This document shows, in pieces, positions 43,282 to 52,994 of a DNA stretch of 64,000 nt. Under the pieces are notes generated by a model that had not been told where the DNA came from, did no database searches, and saw nothing but the letters and a program-made list of their open reading frames with translations. The translations under genes and the position numbers were made by a program. Where the stretch lies: the NCBI GenBank assembly GCA_964386325.1, contig CAYLQY010000015.1, positions 1-64,000 of the forward strand, given 5' to 3'. Source of the DNA: Anaerorhabdus sp964386325. Lineage in GTDB: Bacteria > Bacillota_I > Bacilli_A > Erysipelotrichales > Erysipelotrichaceae. Numbering within the stretch: position 1 is the first letter of the stretch; each line of letters starts with the position of its first letter.

Positions 43282-43307
43282 TTATATGATTTTTCTACTA
43301 TTAGCAA
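43279..43307 (-). promoter_or_regulatory. promoter of marR-MATE
   Basis: On the minus strand a -35 TTGCTA (43302-43307), 17-nt spacer and -10 TAAAAT (43279-43284). The -10 shares three bases with the operator. Confidence 0.75.
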
Positions 43308-43353
43308 GTTATCCGTTAGAAACATATTATTTACCCTATCCCTAGCACTAAAG

Positions 43354-43384
43354 CACAAAAAAACTCAAGATTTCTCTTGAGTTT
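43354..43384 (-). terminator. terminator of the str operon
   Basis: On the minus strand AAACTCAAG pairs with CTTGAGTTT around a 6-nt loop, followed by further T. It lies directly after tuf. Confidence 0.9.
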
Positions 43385-43400
43385 ATTGTTTATCAATTTC

Positions 43401-44585
43401 TTATTTAATGATTTCGATAACGTTTCCAGAACCTACAGTTCTTCCACCTTCACGGATAGAGAATTTAGTTCCTTGTTCAACAGCGATTGGCGCGATTAAT
43501 TCAACTGTCATTTCGATGTTGTCTCCTGGCATAACCATTTCAACACCTTCAGGAAGTTTTACAACTCCTGTAACATCAGTAGTACGGAAATAGAATTGAG
43601 GACGGTAGTTTGTAACGAATGGTGTATGACGTCCACCTTCTTCTTTAGTTAATACGTATACTTGAGCTTTGAAAGCTGTATGTGGAGTAACTGATCCAGG
43701 TTTAGCTAGACATTGTCCACGTTCGATTTCATCACGAGAAACACCACGTAATAATGCACCGATGTTGTCTCCTGCTTCAGCATAGTCTAATAATTTACGG
43801 AACATTTCGATACCAGTAACAACTGATTTTTTAGTATCATGAATACCAACGATTTCGATTTCTTCGTTAAGGTTTAAGTGTCCACGTTCAACACGTCCAG
43901 TAGCAACTGTACCACGACCTGTAATTGTAAATACGTCTTCAACAGCCATTAAGAATGGTTTGTCTGTTTCATGAGTTGGTGTAGGAATCCATTCATCAAC
44001 TGCATTCATTAATTCAACGATTTTTTCTTCCCATTTTGCATCACCTTCAAGAGATTTTAATGCAGAACCACGGATGATTGGAGTTTCATCTCCATCAAAA
44101 CCGTAAGCAGAAAGAAGTTCACGTACTTCCATTTCAACAAGGTCGATTAATTCTTCATCTTCAACCATGTCGCATTTGTTTAGGAATACTACCATTCTTG
44201 GAACACCTACTTGACGAGCAAGTAAGATATGTTCACGAGTTTGAGGCATTGGTCCATCAGTAGCAGCAACAACAAGGATTGAACCATCCATTTGTGCAGC
44301 TCCTGTAATCATGTTTTTGATGTAGTCAGCATGGCCTGGGCAGTCAACGTGTGCATAGTGACGAGCATCTGTTTCATACTCAACGTGTGCAGTATTGATT
44401 GTAATACCACGTTCTCTTTCTTCAGGTGCTCCATCGATTTGGTCATAAGCTTTAGCTTCAGCTTTTCCTGATTTTGCTAAAAAGTTTGTAATAGCAGCAG
44501 TTAATGTTGTTTTACCATGGTCAACGTGGCCAATAGTACCAATATTAACGTGTTCTTTACTTCTGTCAAATTTTTGTTTTGCCAT
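43401..44585 (-). CDS. tuf: elongation factor Tu
   Basis: EF-Tu (394 residues) delivers aminoacyl-tRNA to the ribosome with GTP. GHVDHGKTT is the P-loop, DCPGHADYIKN switch II and NKCD the guanine motif; all three domains are complete. AGGAGG lies before the ATG. Unusually strong RBS and a separate promoter upstream suggest it is expressed above fusA. Confidence 0.99.
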   Translation of the reverse strand: MAKQKFDRSKEHVNIGTIGHVDHGKTTLTAAITNFLAKSGKAEAKAYDQIDGAPEERERGITINTAHVEYETDARHYAHVDCPGHADYIKNMITGAAQMDGSILVVAATDGPMPQTREHILLARQVGVPRMVVFLNKCDMVEDEELIDLVEMEVRELLSAYGFDGDETPIIRGSALKSLEGDAKWEEKIVELMNAVDEWIPTPTHETDKPFLMAVEDVFTITGRGTVATGRVERGHLNLNEEIEIVGIHDTKKSVVTGIEMFRKLLDYAEAGDNIGALLRGVSRDEIERGQCLAKPGSVTPHTAFKAQVYVLTKEEGGRHTPFVTNYRPQFYFRTTDVTGVVKLPEGVEMVMPGDNIEMTVELIAPIAVEQGTKFSIREGGRTVGSGNVIEIIK

Positions 44586-44626
44586 TGTGCAAATTCCTCC
44601 TAATTTTTATATGTACAGCCAAATAT

Positions 44627-44655
44627 ATTTTAAGATAAACACTTAAATAATGCAA
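44627..44655 (-). promoter_or_regulatory. internal promoter for tuf
   Basis: On the minus strand a -35 TTGCAT (44650-44655), 17-nt spacer and -10 TAAAAT (44627-44632) lie in the fusA-tuf gap. The transcript would have a leader of about 35 nt. Confidence 0.6.
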
Positions 44656-44665
44656 TATTTATCGA

Positions 44666-46741
44666 TTATTCTTTAGCGTTTTTCTTTGCAATAGTTTCTG
44701 CAATGCTCTTAGGAACTTCTGAATAGTGATCCATTTGCATTACATAGTTACCACGACCTTGTGTAAATGAACGAAGGTCAGTTGAATATCCAAACATTTC
44801 AGAAAGTGGTACATGTGCTTTTACTTTAACAGCATTTCCAATTTCTTCTTGGTCACGGATTTGTCCACGGCGCTTAGTAATATCACCCATTACTGAACCT
44901 AAATATTCAGCAGGAGCTGTTACGTCAACAACCATGATTGGTTCAAGTAGAACTGGTTTACACTTCTTAGCTGCTTCTTTAAGAGCCATACTTGCCGCAA
45001 TCTTATATGCCATTTCAGATGAATCGACATCATGATAAGATCCGTCAAATAATGTTGCTTTAATATCTACAACTGGGTAACCAGCAACTAAACCATTGTT
45101 TAATGCAGCTTCCAATCCATCGTGTGCTGGTTTGATATATTCTCTTGGAACTGTTCCACCAACGATAGCATCAATCCATTCAAATCCTTTTCCTTCTTCA
45201 TTAGGTTCGAAGCGAATCCATACGTGACCGTATTGTCCACGTCCACCTGATTGACGAACGAATTTACCTTCACACTCAGCAGTACCACGAATAGTTTCAC
45301 GGTAAGCAACTTGTGGAGCACCAACGTTAGCTTCTACTTTGAATTCACGACGCATACGGTCAACGATGATATCTAAGTGAAGTTCACCCATACCAGCGAT
45401 GATTGTTTGCCCTGTTTCTTCATCAGTGTAAGTTTTGAATGTTGGATCTTCTTCAGCAAGTTTTGCAAGTGCAAGACCCATTTTATCTGAGTCAGCTTTT
45501 GTTTTAGGCTCAACTGACATTTGGATAACTGGTTCAGGGAAAATCATAGATTCAAGGATAATTGGAGCCTTTTCATCACATAATGTGTCCCCTGTAGTTG
45601 TTGCTTTTAAACCTACAGCCGCTGCAATATCACCAGCATAAACTTGTTCAATTTCAGCACGGTGGTTTGCATGCATTTGTACTAAACGTCCAAAACGTTC
45701 ACGAGTATCTTTTGTAGCATTTAATACATAGCTTCCTGAAGATGCTGTACCTGAGTACACACGGAAGTAAGTTAAACGCCCTACGAATGGGTCAGTCATA
45801 ACTTTAAATGCTAATGCTGAGAATGGTTCGCTATCATCAGCATGTCTTGCTTCTTCAGCACCTTCTTCAGTAACACCCATGATTGCAGGGATATCTAATG
45901 GTGAAGGTAGATAATCAAGAACTGCGTCCAACATTAATTGAACACCTTTATTTTTATATGATGATCCGCATAATACAGGGAAGAATTCAGAAGAAAGTAC
46001 TCCAGCACGAATCGCTCTTTTAATTTCTTCAATTGTTGGTTCTTCACCTTCTAATACTTTCATCATAACTTCATCGTCATAGTCTGCAACCATTTCTACT
46101 AAAATATGACGAAGTCTTTCTGCTTCTTCTTTGAATTCATCAGCAATATCTGTTTCTTCAACATCTGTACCCAAATCATTTTTGTACATATATTGTCTGC
46201 GCTCAATTAAATCAATAATTCCTCTAAATGTATTTTCTACACCAATTGGAAGTTGAATTGCAGCAGCTTTTGCTCCAAGACGGTTACCAATTGAGTTAAC
46301 TGACATTAAGAAGTCAGCCCCAGTAGCGTCCATTTTATTACAATAAACAATACGAGGTACTTTATATGTTGTTGCTTGTCTCCAAACAGTTTCTGTTTGA
46401 GGTTCTACTCCAGCTTTTGAGTCAAGAACTGTAACCGCACCATCTAATACACGAAGTGAACGTTCAACTTCAACTGTGAAGTCTACGTGACCTGGAGTAT
46501 CGATAATGTTTACACGGTAACCCTTCCATGATGCAGTTGTAGCTGCGGAAGTGATTGTGATACCACGTTCTTGTTCTTGAGCCATCCAGTCCATTTGAGA
46601 AGCACCATCATGAGTTTCCCCAATTTTGTGTGTTTTCCCTGTATAGTAAAGGATACGTTCTGTTGTAGTGGTTTTACCAGCATCGATGTGAGCCATGATA
46701 CCGATATTTCTTGTATGTAGTAAATCAAATTCACGTGCCAT
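44666..46741 (-). CDS. fusA: elongation factor G
   Basis: EF-G (691 residues) drives translocation. AHIDAGKTT is the P-loop, DTPGHVDF switch II and NKMD the guanine motif; domains II-V follow with normal length. It starts 18 bp after rpsG. The canonical fusA role is supported by the str-operon position; nothing suggests the FusB-resistant variant or EF-G2. Confidence 0.99.
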   Translation of the reverse strand: MAREFDLLHTRNIGIMAHIDAGKTTTTERILYYTGKTHKIGETHDGASQMDWMAQEQERGITITSAATTASWKGYRVNIIDTPGHVDFTVEVERSLRVLDGAVTVLDSKAGVEPQTETVWRQATTYKVPRIVYCNKMDATGADFLMSVNSIGNRLGAKAAAIQLPIGVENTFRGIIDLIERRQYMYKNDLGTDVEETDIADEFKEEAERLRHILVEMVADYDDEVMMKVLEGEEPTIEEIKRAIRAGVLSSEFFPVLCGSSYKNKGVQLMLDAVLDYLPSPLDIPAIMGVTEEGAEEARHADDSEPFSALAFKVMTDPFVGRLTYFRVYSGTASSGSYVLNATKDTRERFGRLVQMHANHRAEIEQVYAGDIAAAVGLKATTTGDTLCDEKAPIILESMIFPEPVIQMSVEPKTKADSDKMGLALAKLAEEDPTFKTYTDEETGQTIIAGMGELHLDIIVDRMRREFKVEANVGAPQVAYRETIRGTAECEGKFVRQSGGRGQYGHVWIRFEPNEEGKGFEWIDAIVGGTVPREYIKPAHDGLEAALNNGLVAGYPVVDIKATLFDGSYHDVDSSEMAYKIAASMALKEAAKKCKPVLLEPIMVVDVTAPAEYLGSVMGDITKRRGQIRDQEEIGNAVKVKAHVPLSEMFGYSTDLRSFTQGRGNYVMQMDHYSEVPKSIAETIAKKNAKE

Positions 46742-46759
46742 AACTGTATATCCCCTCTA

Positions 46760-47230
46760 CTACCAGCGATAGTGAGCGAAAGCTTTATTCGCATCAGCCA
46801 TTCTGTGAGTATCATCTTTCTTCTTCACTGAAGCACCTGTACCATTTGCAGCATCAATGATTTCATTTGCAAGTCTTTGTTCCATTGTTTTTTCATTTCT
46901 CAAACGAGAATAGTTAACGATCCAACGAAGACCTAATGTTAATTTTCTTTCAGCAGAAACTTCTACTGGTACTTGATAGTTTGCACCACCAACACGACGA
47001 ACTTTAAGTTCTAAAAGTGGCATAACATTTCCTAATGCTTTTTCAAATACTTCCATAGGTTGTTGTCCAGTTTTTTCTTCGATAATATCGAATGCATTGT
47101 ATAAAATTGTTTGTGCAACTCCTCTTTTACCGTCTAACATAATCTTGTTAATTAAACGAGTAACAAGTTTTGACTTGTAAATAGGATCTGCTAATACATC
47201 TCTTTTTGCTATATAACCTTTTCTTGGCAT
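46760..47230 (-). CDS. rpsG: 30S ribosomal protein S7
   Basis: S7 (156 residues) nucleates the head of the small subunit. MPRKGYIAKRDVLADPIYKS and the C-terminal ADANKAFAHYRW are diagnostic. In E. coli S7 represses the str operon. It follows rpsL by 16 bp. Confidence 0.98.
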   Translation of the reverse strand: MPRKGYIAKRDVLADPIYKSKLVTRLINKIMLDGKRGVAQTILYNAFDIIEEKTGQQPMEVFEKALGNVMPLLELKVRRVGGANYQVPVEVSAERKLTLGLRWIVNYSRLRNEKTMEQRLANEIIDAANGTGASVKKKDDTHRMADANKAFAHYRW

Positions 47231-47246
47231 GTCTTAACCTCCTATC

Positions 47247-47666
47247 CTATTTCGCAGCCTTTGGCTTTTTCGTACCGTATAATGAACGAGATTGATTACG
47301 TCCGTTTACTCCAGCACAGTCCAAAGTTCCGCGGATAATGTGATAACGTACCCCTGGTAAGTCTTTAATACGACCTCCACGAATCATAACCACACTATGT
47401 TCTTGTAAGTTATGTCCAATTCCTGGAATGTAAGCAGTAACTTCCATCCCGTTACTTAAACGTACACGGGCATATTTACGAAGAGCTGAGTTAGGTTTTT
47501 TAGGAGTCATTGTTCCCACACGAGTACAAACCCCTCTCTTTTGAGGACTAGATAAATCTGTTGTAGTGCTCTTTAAAGAGTTGTAACCTTTGTTTAAAGC
47601 TGGAGATTTAGATTTCCAAACTTTATTTGTACGACCTTTACGTACTAACTGATTAATTGTTGGCAT
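47247..47666 (-). CDS. rpsL: 30S ribosomal protein S12
   Basis: S12 (139 residues) is at the decoding centre. The start is 47666 (MPTINQLVRKG), with GGAAGGAG before the ATG; a longer open frame upstream has no such support. GVCTRVGTMTPKKPNSALRK and VRYHIIRGTLDCAGVNGRNQ carry the conserved Lys residues where streptomycin-resistance changes occur in other bacteria; they are wild type here (PKKPNS). Confidence 0.98.
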   Translation of the reverse strand: MPTINQLVRKGRTNKVWKSKSPALNKGYNSLKSTTTDLSSPQKRGVCTRVGTMTPKKPNSALRKYARVRLSNGMEVTAYIPGIGHNLQEHSVVMIRGGRIKDLPGVRYHIIRGTLDCAGVNGRNQSRSLYGTKKPKAAK

Positions 47667-47671
47667 TAATA

Positions 47672-47799
47672 GTTCTCCTTCCGATTTAAGCACACACTTC
47701 CAAGCGTGCCATACATTAGCATAAATAATAGTTTCCATGCAGGAAACCTAATAGTCGCTAAGCCTTATTATTCTAAATCATTTCATGTTGTCTTGTCAA
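47672..47799 (-). promoter_or_regulatory. promoter and leader of the str operon
   Basis: On the minus strand a consensus -35 TTGACA (47794-47799), 18-nt spacer and -10 TAGAAT (47770-47775). The leader of about 97 nt has a small hairpin GTTTCC-GGAAAC near 47730-47750 and an imperfect one before the ribosome binding site. The leader may be a site of r-protein control; none is proven. Confidence 0.75.
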
Positions 47800-47809
47800 C
47801 AGCTAAAGG

Positions 47810-47829
47810 ATGAAATATTAATATTTCAT
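47810..47829. repeat. perfect 20-bp palindrome upstream of the str promoter
   Basis: The half site ATGAAATATT is followed directly by its complement. It lies 11 bp upstream of the -35 of the str promoter. It could be an operator or an A/T-rich UP-like element; the gap 47830-47961 shows nothing else I can support. Confidence 0.5.
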
Positions 47830-47961
47830 TTAAAACTTGTGTTTTTCTATATTTATTTGTCTACTAATTGATTATTTACTGTTTTTAAACCATCTTTATC
47901 GATTAAATATTTCCTGGTGAATAACACACTATTTTCATATTTAAAACCGTTAATGCAAATG

Positions 47962-47989
47962 AAAAGGGCATTTTAAATGCCCCTTTTTT
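47962..47989 (-). terminator. terminator of the 1591-residue lipoprotein gene
   Basis: GGGCATTT and AAATGCCC form the stem, with A and T runs on either side. On the minus strand TTTT follows. It ends the gene 45 bp after its stop codon. Confidence 0.85.
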
Positions 47990-48034
47990 ACTTTGGATAA
48001 TACTAGGTCAATGTTGGAATTCTTCAGTGATGAG

Positions 48035-51000
48035 TTATTCATCACCTGCAGGTTGTTGGTCAACAGGTATCGTTTGGTCTGTACTAGGTATTATTCCTTC
48101 AACTGAAGGTGTCTCAACACTTTCAGTTATTGGACTTGATTCAATAGAGATTTCTTCCTCTTTTGATTCATCTATCGGTTCTAAAGATTCTACTACTGGT
48201 TCTAGCGCAGTTGCTTGTACTGGCTCATCAGCCACAACTTCAACTTCAACTTCTATTGTTTTTGTAACACCTCTATGTGTAGCAGATATCGTCACCTTAC
48301 CTACAGCATTTCCAGTTATTCTTCCTTGACTATCGATACTAACAATCTTTTCATCAGAAGTAGTCCAAGATACTTCTTTTTCATTTGTAGCCGGTATTTT
48401 CAATGATAGATCTTTTGATTCTCCAACCTTTATTGGATCAACATTTTCTAAAACCATTACATCTGGATTTAAAGGAATTTTCACTGATTGCGTTTGCTTA
48501 GTTATAGTACCATTGTTAATAATAATTAAATCAACATATAAGATATCAATGTTATCTAACCAACCTATTGGTTGGATTGTAGACGGATTTGTCCAAGTTT
48601 GCCAAGAAGTTGCTGAAACTTTTGTGCCAATACTTGTAGGTTGCCCATCTAATGCAATGCCATCAGACATTGGATTTCCTAGACTATCACAAATATATCC
48701 ACTCCATAATTTATTTTTAATAAGTGGGGTATTATTTCCAGTCATAACTGGAATTCTATTACCATCTATTTCGGTATAATACACTAAAATAATATCATTC
48801 CCTAAATTTTTTACTGCAGCTGAAATTTTCGCCGCTTCTGAACTTGTTAATAAATCAGTATACGCTACTTGAATCGCTTGCGAAGTATCCACATTGTAGT
48901 TATCTAAATACACATCATTATTTAATGAAAACTTAACAACGATATTTTCTCCTCTACGATATTCAACCACAAAGTTTGATATTTCAACATCTCCAGGAAT
49001 TCTTATATATGTAATTTGATCATCTGTTACATAAGCACCACCAACTAAAGACAATCCTAGACTTTCATTTGCGTGACTGCTTATTACTTTTACAGCTCCA
49101 TCATCGTTTCTTATATATCCAACAAGTGAACCTGTTTTAGAATTATCTATACCTATTACATTCCCTGTTGCATAACTATTTTCAATTTTACTGACATTAG
49201 ACATTGTAGTTGTTCCTACTTCACCAACTAAGCCACCTATAGATATTTTCTTTGCAGCAGCATATTCTGAAAAAGTATTTGTTTTTACATTCCCTGTTGC
49301 ATAGCTATCCTTTATACCTACACCATAATGTAAAAATCCGACAAGCCCACCTACTTTTCTTGTTCCTTCAACATTTACATTTGTTGAACAATTTATGATT
49401 TTATCGATTGCGCTTGATTCTTGTTCACCTGTATAACCAATGATTCCTCCAACATTATCTCCTTCAGCACCTTCTGCTAGATAAATTCCAGAGACTGAAC
49501 TGTTGGCACTTGCATTAATTGAACAACTATCAATCACTCCATACCCTTCACCAACGACGCCACCTACTTTATAATTACCAGAAATTTGAACATTCCCAAT
49601 AATATTCACATTTTGTATTTTGCCATTATTTAATCCCGATACAGCGCCTACATTCTCTTTACCCATAAGTTCAACATTGTTTATGGTTAAATTTTTAACA
49701 ATACCTGTTCCACTAATACCACCAAACAACCCTGTTCCGCTTACTGATTCTGCATTAACTGATTTCAAATTGGAAATCGTCTTTCCATTACCGTCAAAAG
49801 TTCCTAAAAATGCTTTATTTGCAGTTTGTCCTATCGGTGTCCAATTATTCTTATTTAGATTTATATTGTTTGTCAATACAATCGTCTTTCCTGAAAAACT
49901 ATTTCCATTATTAACAAGTTGAGAAAGTCCTGCAAGTTCTTCAGCCTTTGCTAACTCAAATGTAGTTTGTTCAGTGTTGAACCAACTTGTGTCAACTTTA
50001 TTACCATCCCATACCGAAGAAGTACGTGGAATATCAACATTAAGTGATTTTTTAATAATTTCACCATTATAAACAACTATAATATCTACACAAACTTTAT
50101 GACCTTGCGCAGCATCTAACCATCCTTCACTTACTGTTCCTGTAAGTGGATTTGTTGATGTAATCCATGTTTTATTATTTAACACTCTTTCACCAATATA
50201 TGTCAACGGCAATAATGTTCCTGCTTCTAAACGTTTCGTCTCTGTTCCATCATGATAATTTAAATAGCCATCCCAATATTTGTTTTTAACTAATGGGTTT
50301 CCATCTTCTGTTAGTAAAGAAACTGGAACATCATTATCATCTAAATAATAGTAATTTAAAACAACATCGTTTCCTAGTTCCCAACTACTTTCCCAAGTAA
50401 TTCCATTCATCAATAGTTTTGTATATGCAGCAGTTAAAGCAGTATTATCTTTAATACCCCATGCATTTCGCATTATAAATCCTTTATCTAAATCAAATTC
50501 GACAACGATATTTTCATTTTCTGAATCGAATGCAATTTTCGCATTTGAAATTATCGGTAACACATATGGGTTATCCACCAGTGGTAGTTCTTTGTTTGTA
50601 CCTGCTTTACTGTTTATTGTTGCTCCTGTTGTCACTAAACTATTATTTACAAAACTATCAACCTCTTCTTTACTTTCCATATTATCAAGATAAATTGAAC
50701 TATTTAAGTAATCTGTTGAATCAATTAAATTAACTACCCCTTTGAATTCAAGTTTGTCCAACCCACAATCCACTCGAATTAAATTTTGTGATAATCCTGA
50801 TAACTTAGATTCATCTGTTTGATAGTTTGTAACCGTACTATCTTCAATTGTCATTTTATTGCCAAATGCTTTTTGATTATCAAATATACCATAAATGTCG
50901 TTATTTAAGACAATTGTCGAGAAAGAATTTGCTCCGCCTACCATTTTATTAATTCCTTTTAATGTAGATCCTTTAACCAAATAATTTCCATAAGAACCCC

Positions 51001-52810
51001 AAACATTTAATGCTCCCCAAGCATTGATATTACTATTTAATACAGTAACATTTAATCCTAGGCTATTATCTTCAGCACGTGGATTATCTCCACCTACATT
51101 GATACCATATTGATACCCATATATTTTACTTGAGTTGATTGAAACAGTACCTACGGAATCTAAGAGTGAAATTCCTCTTGATGATTCATATATAACATCT
51201 GTTTCAATATCGGTAATTCTTTTATTTCTTATCTCACTATTATTAAGAAAGATATTACTTTGTAACTTTTCTGTTTTCGATTTATCTTCAATACCATTAT
51301 TTGAAATACCTCTAGCATTTGTCAACAATACCGTTGAATTTAGAGTAATATCAAAATCTATGTCATATCCTATTGATATCCCTTTAGAGTCTTTACCAAT
51401 AGCATCAACAGTTAAGTTATTTAATGAGAACTTCGTTTTGTTATCAACTATAAATGCATCACCGCTTGTAATTGTTAATTTAGTATTATTACCAAAAATA
51501 GCAAGATCTCTACTAATCGTTAACCCTTTATCGAGCGTGATATCTTGTGTAAGATTTATTGCACTAACACGATTGTCTGCAACAATTGCTACAATATTTT
51601 CACTTGTAGCATCAACTGTAATTTTCCCTGTTAATGTTTTTGCTGAAGTCACACTAGCATTAAAATCATAAATATTTCCTAAGTCATCTAACCAAAGTAC
51701 ATAACTTCCAGCATAAACATCATCTTTAAGACTGACAACTGGTTTAATTATTTTTTCACCTTGTTTAATACTTTGAGAGTCTACTGAGTATCCATCCAAC
51801 ACAAAATTAACTGTATAAGTTGGTGTTGGTACTGCAGTTGGTTTTGGTGTTGATGGTGTTGATGGTGGTACTGGTGTTGGTTCTACTGTTGGCACTGGTG
51901 TTGCAGGTGCTTTTGTAGGAACGGCAGTTGGTTTTGGTGCATTTGTCGCAACTGGTGTTGGCGTCGCAGCAACTATTTCCTTATTTGATTCTTGAATTGG
52001 ATTTTCATTTACTGTTGTTGTTTCTGCTTTAATATTTCCAGTTACATTATTTGTATCCGTTGTAATAACATTCGTTAACTTACCTTCTCCAGATACATCT
52101 ATTTTTGTTTCAGTCGCTAAGTTTTTAACTTCTACGTCCTTCGCTACTGTCATTGTTGTATTTTGAGCCGCTGCTTCAACCCTCACGTTTTCTACTGCTG
52201 CTTCTAAACTAACTTTACTTTCTGCTTTCAAATTCAAATCTGTTATAGGTGATTGCACAAGCAAACTAGTAGGAGCATTAACTTCTACTTTAGTCACTTT
52301 TGAATTAGGTTGAAGTGCAATGTCTGTTGCCTTAGCATCAGGTTTAACACTTAAATTTGTAACTTGTCCTGATACCTCTAAGTTCGTTTCTCCACCTAAA
52401 TCAACAGTTTCAACTTTTGAGTTTTCAGATATTACAATACGAACTGCACTACCTGCTTTCCCACTTTCCATTGATTTTATATCACTATTATCAATGTGGA
52501 TTGAGTTTGATCCTCCACCTTCAATAATTAATTTCCCATTTACTTTAACTCCATCTAGAGTTACATCACCTTCGCCGACACTTTTATCAATGGTCAAGTC
52601 ACCAGAAAATGTTGTATTTTTAATAACTACATCTGAAACCGTGATTATACCTGAAGCATAACTCGATTGATCATATGTCTTGCCCTCATTAAATGTCATT
52701 AGTGTGGGTTGTTCAGTTTCTTTCAAAGTATCATCTTTCTTAGGCGAACAGCCCGTAAGGATACCCATCGATAAGAACGCACATAATAATGTTATTATTA
52801 TTTTCTTCAT
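48035..52810 (-). CDS. large surface lipoprotein with beta-helix, GLUG and Ig-like domains
   Basis: A 1591-residue lipoprotein; lipobox GILTGC with Cys21. Residues about 30-270 are short Val/Thr/Lys strand repeats like a beta-helix. A Pro/Thr/Ala linker follows near 275-325 (PTPVATNAPKPTAVPTKAP). A second beta-helix-like part runs to about 720, with pectate-lyase-like turns. GLUG motifs occur near 1030-1235 (NVGAVSGLNNGKIQNVNI, KVGGVVGEGYGVIDSCSI, KVGGLVGFLHYG), as in IgA-peptidase-associated and other adhesins. A bacterial Ig-like (Big_2) domain lies near 1455-1525. The tail is Ser/Glu/Pro rich. No catalytic residues are evident; it is probably an adhesin. Its leader contains a probable c-di-GMP riboswitch. 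Confidence 0.8.
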   Translation of the reverse strand: MKKIIITLLCAFLSMGILTGCSPKKDDTLKETEQPTLMTFNEGKTYDQSSYASGIITVSDVVIKNTTFSGDLTIDKSVGEGDVTLDGVKVNGKLIIEGGGSNSIHIDNSDIKSMESGKAGSAVRIVISENSKVETVDLGGETNLEVSGQVTNLSVKPDAKATDIALQPNSKVTKVEVNAPTSLLVQSPITDLNLKAESKVSLEAAVENVRVEAAAQNTTMTVAKDVEVKNLATETKIDVSGEGKLTNVITTDTNNVTGNIKAETTTVNENPIQESNKEIVAATPTPVATNAPKPTAVPTKAPATPVPTVEPTPVPPSTPSTPKPTAVPTPTYTVNFVLDGYSVDSQSIKQGEKIIKPVVSLKDDVYAGSYVLWLDDLGNIYDFNASVTSAKTLTGKITVDATSENIVAIVADNRVSAINLTQDITLDKGLTISRDLAIFGNNTKLTITSGDAFIVDNKTKFSLNNLTVDAIGKDSKGISIGYDIDFDITLNSTVLLTNARGISNNGIEDKSKTEKLQSNIFLNNSEIRNKRITDIETDVIYESSRGISLLDSVGTVSINSSKIYGYQYGINVGGDNPRAEDNSLGLNVTVLNSNINAWGALNVWGSYGNYLVKGSTLKGINKMVGGANSFSTIVLNNDIYGIFDNQKAFGNKMTIEDSTVTNYQTDESKLSGLSQNLIRVDCGLDKLEFKGVVNLIDSTDYLNSSIYLDNMESKEEVDSFVNNSLVTTGATINSKAGTNKELPLVDNPYVLPIISNAKIAFDSENENIVVEFDLDKGFIMRNAWGIKDNTALTAAYTKLLMNGITWESSWELGNDVVLNYYYLDDNDVPVSLLTEDGNPLVKNKYWDGYLNYHDGTETKRLEAGTLLPLTYIGERVLNNKTWITSTNPLTGTVSEGWLDAAQGHKVCVDIIVVYNGEIIKKSLNVDIPRTSSVWDGNKVDTSWFNTEQTTFELAKAEELAGLSQLVNNGNSFSGKTIVLTNNINLNKNNWTPIGQTANKAFLGTFDGNGKTISNLKSVNAESVSGTGLFGGISGTGIVKNLTINNVELMGKENVGAVSGLNNGKIQNVNIIGNVQISGNYKVGGVVGEGYGVIDSCSINASANSSVSGIYLAEGAEGDNVGGIIGYTGEQESSAIDKIINCSTNVNVEGTRKVGGLVGFLHYGVGIKDSYATGNVKTNTFSEYAAAKKISIGGLVGEVGTTTMSNVSKIENSYATGNVIGIDNSKTGSLVGYIRNDDGAVKVISSHANESLGLSLVGGAYVTDDQITYIRIPGDVEISNFVVEYRRGENIVVKFSLNNDVYLDNYNVDTSQAIQVAYTDLLTSSEAAKISAAVKNLGNDIILVYYTEIDGNRIPVMTGNNTPLIKNKLWSGYICDSLGNPMSDGIALDGQPTSIGTKVSATSWQTWTNPSTIQPIGWLDNIDILYVDLIIINNGTITKQTQSVKIPLNPDVMVLENVDPIKVGESKDLSLKIPATNEKEVSWTTSDEKIVSIDSQGRITGNAVGKVTISATHRGVTKTIEVEVEVVADEPVQATALEPVVESLEPIDESKEEEISIESSPITESVETPSVEGIIPSTDQTIPVDQQPAGDE

Positions 52811-52830
52811 ATACTCTCCCTCATAGAATT

Positions 52831-52857
52831 AAAAAATACGAGACCTTATAGCCCCGC
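52831..52857 (-). terminator. riboswitch-associated intrinsic terminator
   Basis: On the minus strand GCGGGGCT pairs with GGTCTCGT (with G-U pairs) around an ATAA loop, followed by ATTTTTT. It lies between the riboswitch and the lipoprotein ATG, so it is the likely expression platform. Confidence 0.75.
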
Positions 52858-52877
52858 ACACTTTAAAATACAAAGTT

Positions 52878-52950
52878 TTACTGCAACTGGCTACCATGTT
52901 AAAGGCCCTTTAGTTTTGTGTCACCATCTTTCGATGATTTTACCTATTCA
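52878..52950 (-). ncRNA. probable c-di-GMP-I (GEMM-I) riboswitch
   Basis: On the minus strand this leader has the ordered hallmarks of the class: GGTAAAATC, a CATC-GAAA-GATG hairpin with its GNRA tetraloop, GACACAAAACTA, AGGGCCTT, ATGGTAGCCAGTTGC. These match the core (ACGCAAA, GGGYCU, GGYAGCCAGUUGC). The outer end of P3 is unusually short and GACAC replaces GACGC. The terminator downstream and the promoter upstream are in place. The sense, ON or OFF, cannot be told from sequence. Confidence 0.75.
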
Positions 52951-52959
52951 TATAAATAC

Positions 52960-52978
52960 ATAATACCACTTATTTTAA
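52960..52978 (-). promoter_or_regulatory. promoter of the riboswitch transcript
   Basis: On the minus strand an extended -10, TGGTATTAT (core 52960-52965), lies just upstream of the riboswitch. The -35 is weak (near 52984-52989). Transcription would begin near 52953. Confidence 0.55.
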
Positions 52979-52994
52979 TATTTTGTATAAATAA

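Noticed and set aside
47667..47738. N-terminal extension of S12
   Set aside because: Conserved S12 begins MPTINQL, with a strong ribosome binding site just before it; the extension is leader RNA read in frame.
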